From JAITWN01 sp964581365 (lineage in GTDB: Bacteria; Pseudomonadota; Gammaproteobacteria; SZUA-140): DNA of 64,000 nucleotides. The position numbers and the translations under genes are program-made. How positions within the stretch are numbered: position 1 is the stretch's first letter; each line of letters begins with the position of its first letter. This document shows positions 26,239 through 33,552 of this stretch, in pieces. Location of the stretch: assembly GCA_964581365.1 (NCBI GenBank), contig CAZOOF010000003.1, positions 32,702 to 96,701 of the forward strand, written 5' to 3'. The notes beneath the pieces are model-generated. The model was given only the letters and a program-made list of their open reading frames with translations. It was not told the origin of the DNA and made no database searches.

Positions 26239-27054
26239 ATGCCTGAACTGCCAGAGGTCGAAACCAGCCGGCGCGGCATCGCCCCCCACATCGAAGGGCG
26301 GCGTGTCACGTTCGTGGATGTGCGTCAGCGGCAGTTACGGTTTCCGGTGACCGACGGACTCGAGCGCCTCCTGCCCGGGCAGCGTGTGGACAGCGTCGAA
26401 CGCAGGGGAAAGTATCTTGTGCTGCGATGTACCGGCGGAGCTGTGATCCTGCACCTGGGAATGTCAGGCAGTCTGCGGATCATAGAGCATCCGGGTCCTC
26501 CGCCGGGCGCGCACGATCATGTGGATATCGGCTTCGAGGATGGGGCGATGTTGAGGCTGCGCGATCCGCGGCGCTTCGGATCGCTGGTGTGGACGAGCGA
26601 AGATCCTCTGGCGCACCCGTTGCTGCGTCACCTCGGGCCTGAGCCGCTCGCGCAAGGATTCGACGGCACCTGGCTGTATGCGCAGTCCAGAGGACGTCGC
26701 GCGGCGGTGAAGACCTTCATCATGGATTCGAAAATCGTTGTCGGGGTAGGGAATATATATGCCAGCGAGGCCTTGCACGGCTGCGGCATTGACCCCCGGC
26801 GTGCAGCCGGCCGCATCTCGGCCGCCCGTTACCAGGCGCTCGCCTGTGCGATCCAGGATGTTCTGCGAGCCGCGATTCGCAGCGGCGGCACCACTCTGCG
26901 CGATTTCCGTGGCGGCGACGGCCAGCCCGGCTATTTCTCCACTCGCCTTGCGGTATATGGCCGGGAGGGAGAGGCATGTGGTTGCGGCGGAGTCATTCGC
27001 TGCTTTCGTCAGGCCCAGCGGTCCACCTATTTCTGCCCGGCCTGTCAGCACTGA
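26239..27054 (+). CDS. mutM: formamidopyrimidine-DNA glycosylase MutM (Fpg)
   Basis: Bifunctional glycosylase/AP lyase that removes 8-oxoguanine and formamidopyrimidines. From ATG 26239 the product has 271 residues. The catalytic N-terminus PELPEVE is intact, as are the helix-two-turn-helix region and the catalytic-loop segment MDSKIVVGVGNIYASE with the conserved Lys. The C-terminal zinc finger reads CGC...AQRSTYFCPAC: the first pair is Cys-x-Cys instead of the usual Cys-x-x-Cys, one residue short, with an extra Cys a few residues later. Zinc binding may be altered. Confidence 0.95.
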   Translation: MPELPEVETSRRGIAPHIEGRRVTFVDVRQRQLRFPVTDGLERLLPGQRVDSVERRGKYLVLRCTGGAVILHLGMSGSLRIIEHPGPPPGAHDHVDIGFEDGAMLRLRDPRRFGSLVWTSEDPLAHPLLRHLGPEPLAQGFDGTWLYAQSRGRRAAVKTFIMDSKIVVGVGNIYASEALHGCGIDPRRAAGRISAARYQALACAIQDVLRAAIRSGGTTLRDFRGGDGQPGYFSTRLAVYGREGEACGCGGVIRCFRQAQRSTYFCPACQH

Positions 27055-27117
27055 TGTGATCCAGTTATTGCCGGCCGTGTGTTTGCGCTAGGATAGGTGA
27101 AACGACGGGGAGGTGTG

Positions 27118-27600
27118 ATGGCAAAAAGCAGTCTGCTGGCGGTGCGCGTCAGCCATTTCAGGGCATTGTTCGACTGGACGATCAAGATCGTTTTCAGCGT
27201 TATGATCGTATTCCTGACGCTCAGTATCATCATCGGGACCGGGCGCATGTTCATGACGGTGAACAATCTGCTCGCCGAGGGCGATCTTTCCAGGGACTTT
27301 CTGCGCATCATCTCCGATGTGCTCACCCTGTTCATCCTCATCGAACTGTCGCGCTCGCTGGTCGAATATTTCAGCACTTCACGCCTGCGCATGACCTTCA
27401 TCGTCGATGCCGCCATCGTATTCGTGCTGCGAGAAGTGATGATCCAGCTGTTCGAGCACAAGATTACGCCGACGGAAATCTATGCGACCAGCGCCCTGCT
27501 GCTGGTCATGACCGTGCTGCGCATCGGATCCGTGATCGTCTATCAGCGCGGACTGGCTTTGGGAGAAAAGCCCCTAGGGGATGGAAAGAGCGAAGACTGA
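27118..27600 (+). CDS. PsiE-like phosphate-starvation-inducible membrane protein
   Basis: A 160-residue protein with four predicted membrane segments that fits the PsiE family (phosphate-starvation-inducible E): the pattern LSRDFLRIISDVLTLFILIELSRSLVEYF and ...FIVDAAIVFVLREVMIQLF is typical. The start ATG 27118 follows GGGGAGG at 27107-27113; a GTG at 27097 is in frame but before the ribosome site. Biochemical function unknown. A hairpin lies between it and the convergent gene downstream. Confidence 0.75.
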   Translation: MAKSSLLAVRVSHFRALFDWTIKIVFSVMIVFLTLSIIIGTGRMFMTVNNLLAEGDLSRDFLRIISDVLTLFILIELSRSLVEYFSTSRLRMTFIVDAAIVFVLREVMIQLFEHKITPTEIYATSALLLVMTVLRIGSVIVYQRGLALGEKPLGDGKSED

Positions 27601-27609
27601 GAGGTAAAA

Positions 27610-27641
27610 GGCAGGGACGTGTCCCGCTCGTCGTCCCTGCC
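27610..27641. terminator. hairpin between convergent genes
   Basis: A perfect 10-bp inverted repeat (GGCAGGGACG at 27610-27619 with CGTCCCTGCC at 27632-27641) lies between the stop codons of two convergent genes. There is no U-tract, so it is a weak or factor-dependent terminator candidate. Confidence 0.45.
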
Positions 27642-27661
27642 CGGTTCGTCATCTCGAGCGG

Positions 27662-29080
27662 TTACGGTGCATCTCTGAAGTGTACCGCCACGCCCGCCTC
27701 TTCCAGCAGAATCGTTTCAGTGATCCCGGTCAGCTCGGCGAGCTGCGCCGCCAGGGTTTCGTTGCGCTCATCCCTGGGGTCGAACAGCAGGTAATCGACA
27801 TTGGCGATGTTTTGCAGCAGCGTTTCGTGGTCAGGGAAGGGCGGCGGCAGTGGCAGAGTGTGCCTGCGGGTTGCGAGCATGGTCTTGCCCGGCCATTGAC
27901 TCATCGTCATGGTCGCCTCTTCCCGGCCTGCGTCTTCCATCTCCACGCTGAACGCCAGCAGCAGCGCATCGACGGGCGGCAGCTGATTCTGTGAGATCGC
28001 ATAGTGGTGTGCCTTGCCCACCTGCATGAAGATGATCGAGGCGATGAAGACCACGACGAAAACGAGCCCGCGCTGACCGGCGAATCCACCCAGTCCCATG
28101 CCGCGATTGAAGGCGATCAGGCGCGGGACCCCGAGATAGAGGGTCATGGCCATGGCCAGCAGAGCCCAGGCTCCGTCGGCGGCGGGCAGCCCGAAAATCA
28201 GCGCCAGCAGCAGCATGCGCGTCATCATGTCTTCCGCGGCCATGCGTCGCCCCGCGATTCCAGCTCCGAGGATCGCGATGGCGAACAGAATCGCCAGCAG
28301 CCAGGCGAGGGCGGTACCGGGAGCATCCCGCCCGAGAATCGCCTGGTACAGAGAGACGAACGGCTGATCCAGCCACTGGAGCGCCGGCCAGCCGAGGCGC
28401 AAAATCAGAATGAGCGCCACCGCTACCGCGACGCCGATGTACACATGCCGCTGTTGACGGGCATCGAGCGGACGGCTGCGCCATTCCCAGAGGAGCGCCG
28501 CCGGATAGGCGAGGGCGGCGGGATGAATGCTGACGGCGATCATGATCCACAGCAGCTGGGCAAAAAACCAGCCGCCGAGCGGGCGCTGCACGCTGCGGTA
28601 TTTCCGGTCGATCCAGAGACCGACGCCGAAGGCGAGCAGCAGGTAGGGGCCTGCGCCGAGCGCATCGATCTCGAACAGGGTGGCGGGGGCGATCAGCAGC
28701 AGGCCGCTGGCGATGAGGGCGCTCTCGCTATCGAAGTTCCGCCGCGCCCAGCGGTAGAGCATGGTCACTGCCGCCGCCATGATCAGCAGGGCGTGGACCT
28801 TGGCGGCGAACATGCTGCCTGGCCAGTAGGCGCCCAGCGGCGCAAGCAGTATCGCGCGCAGATCCGGCAAGCCAAGCAGGACGACGGTACTGATGATGCG
28901 TTCGCCTACCGACCAGACGAGCAGGAGGGCTCGCGCACCAGCTTCGTCGACGCCGAACTCATCGACGCGCACGAGCCCCAGTCCGAGTATGGCGGCGCCC
29001 CAGGCCGCAAGCACCAGAACTCCCCAGTAGTCCTCTTTCGCCCTGGTCAGGACGTGCCTTCCACGATCGCGTAAATTCAT
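27662..29080 (-). CDS. polytopic membrane protein, GT-C-glycosyltransferase-like topology
   Basis: A 472-residue protein with roughly 10-12 hydrophobic segments and a soluble C-terminal part of about 120 residues. Near the N-terminus, just after the first membrane segment, is VDEFGVDEAGARALLLVWSV; an acidic D-E motif at this place is typical of GT-C glycosyltransferases such as ArnT/PMT proteins, but the similarity is only topological. I do not recognise a specific family. It stands alone, convergent with the PsiE-like gene and divergent from the cytochrome region. Confidence 0.65.
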   Translation of the reverse strand: MNLRDRGRHVLTRAKEDYWGVLVLAAWGAAILGLGLVRVDEFGVDEAGARALLLVWSVGERIISTVVLLGLPDLRAILLAPLGAYWPGSMFAAKVHALLIMAAAVTMLYRWARRNFDSESALIASGLLLIAPATLFEIDALGAGPYLLLAFGVGLWIDRKYRSVQRPLGGWFFAQLLWIMIAVSIHPAALAYPAALLWEWRSRPLDARQQRHVYIGVAVAVALILILRLGWPALQWLDQPFVSLYQAILGRDAPGTALAWLLAILFAIAILGAGIAGRRMAAEDMMTRMLLLALIFGLPAADGAWALLAMAMTLYLGVPRLIAFNRGMGLGGFAGQRGLVFVVVFIASIIFMQVGKAHHYAISQNQLPPVDALLLAFSVEMEDAGREEATMTMSQWPGKTMLATRRHTLPLPPPFPDHETLLQNIANVDYLLFDPRDERNETLAAQLAELTGITETILLEEAGVAVHFRDAP

Positions 29081-29157
29081 TGTCTCGCCTCTGTGAAACG
29101 GGCTGGATTCTAGCGCGTGCGCTGCGACAGGTCACCCGCATCGTGTGTCGCTCGGAC

Positions 29158-29186
29158 TTGCATCGTCCCATGTCGCATGATATACA
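29158..29186 (+). promoter_or_regulatory. sigma-70 promoter upstream of a 30-residue membrane peptide
   Basis: TTGCAT at 29158-29163 and TATACA at 29181-29186 are separated by exactly 17 bases. Predicted start near 29193, giving a leader of about 78 bases to the small ORF at 29271. Read by eye; it supports expression of that ORF. Confidence 0.55.
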
Positions 29187-29270
29187 GACCGCTGAGAATA
29201 AGAACCGGCGCCGTACCGCGAGCCCGGGTATTTCACGGTCATTCGGAAAATACGGAATGGGGGGGTAGCA

Positions 29271-29363
29271 ATGCTGTCGACAGGACAAGTCCTTATCATG
29301 TACGCCGTTTGGTTCCCGCTTGCCTTCGCTCTTGCAGCCTACTTGGTCAAGAAGAACTCCTGA
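29271..29363 (+). CDS. 30-residue single-TM micro-protein
   Basis: A short ORF of 30 codons starting MLSTGQVLIMYAVW, with one hydrophobic helix and a C-terminal YLVKKNS. A G-rich ribosome site (seven G at about 29259-29265) precedes the ATG and a good promoter lies further upstream. Single-helix peptides of this kind are common accessory subunits of haem-copper oxidases, and at least four more are seen in this locus. Function and family are not recognised; it could also be a chance ORF, but promoter, ribosome site and hydrophobicity agree. Confidence 0.5.
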   Translation: MLSTGQVLIMYAVWFPLAFALAAYLVKKNS

Positions 29364-29446
29364 CTGAACTGCCGTCTCGTTCGCGGTCATCCCGATGATT
29401 TACGGTGGACCCAGCGCGAGGCCCCGTCGCTCAGGCGACAGGAAGA

Positions 29447-29475
29447 TTGACGGCCTTTAATCACCTACGTATCAT
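29447..29475 (+). promoter_or_regulatory. sigma-70 promoter of the dihaem cytochrome gene
   Basis: TTGACG at 29447-29452 and TATCAT at 29470-29475 with a 17-base spacer. Expected start near 29482, leaving a leader of about 46 bases. Confidence 0.65.
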
Positions 29476-29527
29476 GTGCCATTTGGCGCTGGGCGTACAT
29501 AATAATGGTTATATTGAGAGGGATCCA

Positions 29528-30298
29528 ATGCGACGCTTAACGACCCTGGCTTCGATCCTCACCGGTGCACTGCTCATCGCGGCGATGCCTCAGGCACATG
29601 CCGCCAAGTCGGCAGTGACTGCCAGCCTTTCGAATGGCGAAGCCATCTTCACCCAGGGCAAGGGCAATGCCCCCGCCTGCAGTTCCTGTCACGGTGCCGA
29701 TGCCATGGGTATCGATGCCATGGAAACGCCCCGCCTGGCCGGGCAGGTCGCCGAGTTCCTGGTCAAGCAGCTCGAGGACTTCGCTACCGATCGCCGCATG
29801 GGTCTGGGCGCCGGCGTGGTAATGAACGTGTTCGCCAAGGAGCTGTCTGCCGAAGACCGGCGTGACGTCGCGGCGTACCTGTCGATGCAGGGTCGTGATC
29901 GCGCGACTTCCGCGACCGGTGCTTCCAATCTCGCAGAGCTGAAAGAGATGGGCATGGCCGTCGGTGAGCCGCATCTGGGACTGCGTCTGGTCAACTACGG
30001 CGCGCCGGAGCGGGACATTCCCGCCTGCCGTTCCTGCCACGACTTCAACGGTCGCGGCGTGGAGCCGATCTACCCGATGCTCAGCGAGCAGAAGTACGTT
30101 TACCTGGTCAACCAGCTGAAGTACTGGCGTGATGGTTCGCGCAACAATGATCCGCGCGAGCAGATGCAGAAGGTTGCCCGCAACATGACGGACGAGGACA
30201 TCATCAACGCGGCTGCATATCTGACCGGAGCGTCTCCGTATCCGGCGGGCAGCATCCGCATCCCCGAGCGTCATGTGAGCTTCAAGATCGTCAAGTAA
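29528..30298 (+). CDS. dihaem cytochrome c (c4/c553-like)
   Basis: Periplasmic electron carrier of 256 residues: a signal peptide (hydrophobic core ILTGALLIAAM, cleavage after AHA), then two class I cytochrome c domains with haem motifs CSSCH and CRSCH. Each domain has a candidate axial Met (VVMNVFAKELSAEDRRDVAAYL; ARNMTDEDIINAAAYL). Cytochrome c4-type proteins are direct donors to cbb3 oxidases, so this is a plausible donor to the oxidase encoded downstream. It has its own promoter and a strong terminator, so it appears to be a monocistronic unit. Confidence 0.9.
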   Translation: MRRLTTLASILTGALLIAAMPQAHAAKSAVTASLSNGEAIFTQGKGNAPACSSCHGADAMGIDAMETPRLAGQVAEFLVKQLEDFATDRRMGLGAGVVMNVFAKELSAEDRRDVAAYLSMQGRDRATSATGASNLAELKEMGMAVGEPHLGLRLVNYGAPERDIPACRSCHDFNGRGVEPIYPMLSEQKYVYLVNQLKYWRDGSRNNDPREQMQKVARNMTDEDIINAAAYLTGASPYPAGSIRIPERHVSFKIVK

Positions 30299-30309
30299 TC
30301 CGCGCCAAC

Positions 30310-30339
30310 CCGCATCCCGGCACCGGAGCCGGGATGCGG
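30310..30339 (+). other. strong 12-bp hairpin after cytochrome gene
   Basis: Perfect inverted repeat, CCGCATCCCGGC (30310-30321) with GCCGGGATGCGG (30328-30339), loop of six bases. No U-tract follows directly, so it may protect the mRNA 3' end just ahead of the real terminator. Confidence 0.6.
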
Positions 30340-30354
30340 AGCAGATCAGAGACG

Positions 30355-30385
30355 AAAAAAAGGGCGGGAACATCCGCCCTTTTTT
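30355..30385. terminator. bidirectional rho-independent terminator
   Basis: An A-tract, a GGGCGG/CCGCCC stem with a loop of about six bases, and a run of six T (30380-30385). It ends the cytochrome c4-like unit on the plus strand and could act on the minus strand as well. Confidence 0.85.
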
Positions 30386-30405
30386 ATTATGAATCATGCG
30401 CTTAT

Positions 30406-30434
30406 TTGCATGTTAGCGCCAAGTGCGAGATAAT
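30406..30434 (+). promoter_or_regulatory. sigma-70 promoter giving a leaderless mRNA
   Basis: TTGCAT at 30406-30411 and GATAAT at 30429-30434 with a 17-base spacer. The expected start site, six to seven bases after the -10, coincides with the A of the ATG at 30441. No Shine-Dalgarno is present. Confidence 0.6.
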
Positions 30435-30440
30435 CCGGGC

Positions 30441-31037
30441 ATGTCTGGACGACAGTCGCTCAAGCAGGGAGAGAAGATTCTTTTCGGCATCGCGATCGTG
30501 TTTATCGCCTTTGCCGTGATCGCTTACCTGGCTCTTGAAGCCTATCGCTTGAGTGTCGGAGGGCAGGTCTTCGAGGCCACCACGCACTTCACTCTGTCCG
30601 AAGAAGGGCATCGCGGTTCGGAAATCTTCCGTGCGAACCGCTGTACCTCATGTCATCGCGCGATGCGCAACGGCACCAATATGGGTCTTTCCCTCGACGG
30701 GATCGGTTCCCGCCGTACTCAGCAGTGGATCTACGATTTTCTCCGCGACCCTGAGGCCACTTACGGTGCGCCGACTTTCGATCATGGCTATCCGCCGAAG
30801 GAGGCTGCCTACGTTTCGACGCTTCCGCCGGACGATCTGCGCCTGATCGCTACCTTCCTGTCCGAATTGCGCTCGGATCAGGGTTCATCGTCCGCGCCGA
30901 TGCCGCCGTCAGGTGATTCCGCTTTCATCGACAACATGCTCAGGCTGTTTGCTCCGGGCAGCTGGGACGAGAAGTACGGCGATGTCCGTCAACGCCAGCC
31001 GGCGCCGGATGAGGCCCGGGAGCCAGCCGAACAGTAG
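30441..31037 (+). CDS. membrane-anchored monohaem cytochrome c
   Basis: A 198-residue protein with an N-terminal membrane anchor (about residues 13-35) and a periplasmic cytochrome domain with CTSCH at residues 68-72. It resembles the cytochrome at 37680 (shared GEK start before the anchor, LDGIGS and QQW segments), but where that protein has a probable axial Met in EYQMPSY this one has none, so the sixth haem ligand may be another residue (for example the His in FDHGYPP) or missing. It begins a new transcription unit after a terminator and is probably leaderless. Likely an electron-transfer partner of the oxidase. Confidence 0.85.
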   Translation: MSGRQSLKQGEKILFGIAIVFIAFAVIAYLALEAYRLSVGGQVFEATTHFTLSEEGHRGSEIFRANRCTSCHRAMRNGTNMGLSLDGIGSRRTQQWIYDFLRDPEATYGAPTFDHGYPPKEAAYVSTLPPDDLRLIATFLSELRSDQGSSSAPMPPSGDSAFIDNMLRLFAPGSWDEKYGDVRQRQPAPDEAREPAEQ

Positions 31038-31135
31038 TTTTTCCCTTTGTCTTTGACCGAAAGACCGTTCCCGATCGAAGCGTCCCCGCAGCCAGATCTG
31101 CCGCGCGCGCTTGAGACCGGATGGCAGGAGAGGAT

Positions 31136-31675
31136 ATGAGCGACCACAATGCGCCCTGGGCGAAAGATGTCGAGTACACCCGCTATACGGTGATGTTCGT
31201 TTATGCCTGCATCATCTACGCCATCATCGGATTCTCATGGGGAGCGCTGATGGGCGGGATTCAGGAGTTCAGGCACTTCGTCGATCATCGGATGCATGGT
31301 CAGTTGATCGTGCGCGCCCACACCCACGTCAATCTGCTGGGCTGGGTGGAAATGGCGATCTTCGGAGCGGTCTACTATTTCATTCCTCGCCTGGTGCGCA
31401 GGCCCATCCATAGCATGACCTTGGTGAAGGTTCACTTCTGGATGCATAACGTCGGACTGGTGGGCATGGTGGTCCTTTTCACCATCGCCGGCGTGATCGG
31501 CGGTATGGCGAGCGTGGAGATGAGCCCGGAAGAGGTCGAGCCGATGGTCAGTCCGCTGCTGGCCACCATGGGTATCTTCGGAACCCTCGTCCTGTTGGCC
31601 AACATCATCTGGGGCTATAATATTTTCCGCACCTGTGCAGGATGGTCGAAAGGCAAGGAGTGGCAGGAACGATGA
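31136..31675 (+). CDS. stand-alone CcoN C-terminal-third-like membrane protein
   Basis: A 179-residue protein with four to five membrane segments. Its region RAHTHVNLLGWVEMAIFG lines up with helix X of the CcoN in this locus (VAHAHLALLGFSTF), including both histidines (H62 and H64); later segments VHFWMHNVGL and TIAGVIGG, and a final helix, also match helices XI-XII. Such short proteins are annotated as cytochrome oxidase subunit I-like. It may bind haem b or act in assembly; function unknown. The start ATG 31136 has GGAGAGG upstream; ATG 31121 is the alternative. It overlaps the next gene by four bases. Confidence 0.8.
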   Translation: MSDHNAPWAKDVEYTRYTVMFVYACIIYAIIGFSWGALMGGIQEFRHFVDHRMHGQLIVRAHTHVNLLGWVEMAIFGAVYYFIPRLVRRPIHSMTLVKVHFWMHNVGLVGMVVLFTIAGVIGGMASVEMSPEEVEPMVSPLLATMGIFGTLVLLANIIWGYNIFRTCAGWSKGKEWQER

Positions 31676-32184
31676 ACAGGCACTACCGGACGGCTGTTGC
31701 GCTTCTCTTCACCACACTGCTCCTCGCTGGTTGTGAGATGCAGGGCGGCGTCAACGTCGGTTCAATGGCGCCTTCGATTACCACCAAGACCCTCGCGGAC
31801 GTTGGCGGGGACTTCAGCCTCATCACGACCTACCGCTATCCCGACGAGCGCATGTACCAGTACTCCCTGGACGATGCGCTGAAATCCGGCAAGACCATCG
31901 TGCTGGAGTTCGCGACCCCGGGGCATTGCACGGTCTGCGACAAGCAACTGCAAATGCTCAAGGGGCTGATGGATAAGTACGAATCCGAAGTGCTGTTCCT
32001 GCATATGGATCAGTACCGCAATCCGGAAGCTTTCACCGCCTTCAAGGTCATGGGTGATCCCTGGACCTTCGTCATCGACGGAAACAGCGTAGTGCAGTTC
32101 AAGCGTGCCGGCAGGGTCCTGTACGATGAACTCGATGCCACGCTGGTGCGGGTGCTCCGGCAGCAGCAGACCGGGATGAGCTAA
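31672..32184 (+). CDS. thioredoxin-fold lipoprotein with CxxC
   Basis: A 170-residue lipoprotein: lipobox LLLAGC with Cys21, then a thioredoxin-like domain with the segment EFATPGHCTVCDKQ, a CxxC pair at Cys86 and Cys89, and the cis-proline region DPWTFVIDGN. It resembles TlpA/Sco-type periplasmic proteins that reduce cytochrome thiols or pass copper to CuB. The two could not be told apart by eye. It overlaps the subunit I-like gene by four bases and sits within the oxidase locus, so a role in oxidase or cytochrome maturation is likely (inference). Confidence 0.75.
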   Translation: MNRHYRTAVALLFTTLLLAGCEMQGGVNVGSMAPSITTKTLADVGGDFSLITTYRYPDERMYQYSLDDALKSGKTIVLEFATPGHCTVCDKQLQMLKGLMDKYESEVLFLHMDQYRNPEAFTAFKVMGDPWTFVIDGNSVVQFKRAGRVLYDELDATLVRVLRQQQTGMS

Positions 32185-32643
32185 GTGGCCGCAGCGGTAT
32201 CGTATCGCCTGTCCCAGGACAGGAAAGGCATGTGGTGGGATCTTCTTCTGTACATCCCGACCGTAGTGTTTCTGTTCGCCACTGGCCTCAAGCTATGGTT
32301 CAGCAGCAGCTACCAGAACTGGTCTTATTTGCTGTTTTTCATGGCGTTTTTCTTCCTGTTCGCGGGGGCGAGCAGGGTGCTGTCGGGACGGCTCATGCTG
32401 TTCGGCTCCTCGCCGGTAGCCATCTCCTGCGACCGCGAACAGATCAGCCTCGAACTGCGCAACGGCAACCGTGTCGATCTCGTCAAGGATGTGCGCTTTT
32501 TCTCCGACTACGCCGGCAAGTCCTTCGGACTCACCGGCATGGACCTGTCGGGACGGCGCCGTCAGTTCGTTTTTCATCGGGGCCAGTTTCCCGATGCCGA
32601 GGCCTACCGAAACCTGCTTGATCGCCTTGCGGTATTCAAGTGA
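32185..32643 (+). CDS. two-TM protein with PH-like domain, unknown function
   Basis: A 152-residue protein starting at GTG 32185 immediately after the upstream stop. Two membrane segments (about residues 20-35 and 46-64) are followed by a soluble beta-rich domain of about 80 residues (AISCDREQISLELRNGNRVDLVKDVRFF...). The layout is like bacterial PH-domain membrane proteins. I do not recognise the family. It ends the 30441-32643 unit, which together encodes a cytochrome, a CcoN-like fragment, a thioredoxin lipoprotein and this protein. Confidence 0.7.
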   Translation: MAAAVSYRLSQDRKGMWWDLLLYIPTVVFLFATGLKLWFSSSYQNWSYLLFFMAFFFLFAGASRVLSGRLMLFGSSPVAISCDREQISLELRNGNRVDLVKDVRFFSDYAGKSFGLTGMDLSGRRRQFVFHRGQFPDAEAYRNLLDRLAVFK

Positions 32644-32668
32644 GCGGAGTCGGGCGGAAGGGGTGATT

Positions 32669-32863
32669 TCAGCGTGACCTGCGGCGGCGGACGACGTCTG
32701 CGGCCATGGCGCCGATGACACCGGCGCCGATGAGACAGGCTCCAGTGATGACCCAGCGTTCGGTTTGCGGGCTCACGAGTCCCCCGATCAGCATGTGGAT
32801 CGAGAAGCCCAGGATGAACAGGGACGATACTGCCACGATAGCGTAGAAAATAATCTCTTTCAT
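32669..32863 (-). CDS. 64-residue two-TM membrane protein
   Basis: On the minus strand, an ORF of 64 codons begins MKEIIFYAIVAVSSLFILGF, has two hydrophobic helices separated by VSPQTERW, and ends in RRRRSR. It is convergent with the gene at 32185. A longer in-frame extension to 33163 exists but its sequence is low-complexity and atypical, so I prefer ATG 32863, which has GGGA a few bases upstream. Family unknown. The hydrophobic pattern and position within the oxidase locus support it being a real accessory peptide. Confidence 0.6.
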   Translation of the reverse strand: MKEIIFYAIVAVSSLFILGFSIHMLIGGLVSPQTERWVITGACLIGAGVIGAMAADVVRRRRSR

Positions 32864-33223
32864 GAATTCCCGGCGCTTTGCAAACAGCCTTTTGAACAAG
32901 GCGAAAACGCTAACACAGACAACGGCGAAAATGCCAATGGATCTGCTCTCAAACACTTGCAGACACAGGATGGGGTTGCTATCCTCTGCTGTGCGAAAAT
33001 ATCGGGCGCAGACTGTTATAAATGGCGTCCGCTCGAGCGAAACTCGGGTATATGGGGCTTGACGGGCCAACAGCCGTATGCAAGCATCCGTTCCCATATA
33101 AAAAACAGGGTTGTCCGGGCCGCAGCTCCCCGCTGCGGACAGGCCGACCGGCAGCCAGCGCACGACACAACAACAACTATGGCGTGCGGTGATCGGATCT
33201 AGAGTCCAGCGGAGGGGTTGTTA
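32864..33223. other. 360-base non-coding region ahead of the oxidase operon
   Basis: No convincing gene is seen. It holds a candidate promoter (32957-32985), a second isolated -35-like TTGACG at 33059-33064 without a good -10, and a 7-bp hairpin CCGCAGC/GCTGCGG at 33120-33138. No FNR/ANR-type TTGAT-N4-ATCAA palindrome was found. The long leader could carry post-transcriptional control. Confidence 0.5.
32957..32985 (+). promoter_or_regulatory. candidate promoter of the oxidase operon
   Basis: TTGCAG (32957-32962) and TATCCT (32980-32985) with a 17-base spacer. A start near 32992 would leave a leader of about 230 bases before the first gene at 33224. Moderate matches only. Confidence 0.35.
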
Positions 33224-33499
33224 ATGAATAAACTTGGCTTCAGCAAAACCTTCTGGGTAGCCCTCATCGGTGGCGGTGTCACTGGCATGGGTAACGGTAG
33301 CGTATTCGGCGCCGCGCTCATGTGTGCGCTGGGACGCGGCTACTTCGAGGACTGGGGTGGCATGGGTATGGATGCCTACAATGCCGTTACGTTCCAGGGA
33401 TTCGTGAACTGGTGCATGATCATCTTCGGTGTGGCGTTCACGATCATCGTCATGATCGCTCTGCGGCGTCACGGCGAGCTGGAAAAGGCAACGAACTGA
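33224..33499 (+). CDS. 91-residue two-TM protein at the head of the oxidase operon
   Basis: A small membrane protein starting at ATG 33224 behind a strong GGAGGGG. The first helix is Gly-rich (WVALIGGGVTGMGNGSVFGAAL), followed by an acidic/aromatic loop (YFEDWGGMGMDAYN) and a second helix (WCMIIFGVAFTIIVMIAL). I do not recognise a family. As first gene of the ccoN-like operon it is probably a structural or assembly subunit. Confidence 0.75.
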   Translation: MNKLGFSKTFWVALIGGGVTGMGNGSVFGAALMCALGRGYFEDWGGMGMDAYNAVTFQGFVNWCMIIFGVAFTIIVMIALRRHGELEKATN

Positions 33500-33552
33500 T
33501 CACAGCGTTCGCTTCTGCACCAACGTCATTCAGTCCGGGGAGGCACCACACA

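Noticed and set aside
32864..33223. FNR/ANR box for oxygen control of the oxidase
   Set aside because: No TTGAT-N4-ATCAA-like palindrome was found upstream of 33224, 30441 or 29528; oxygen control by this route is not supported from sequence.
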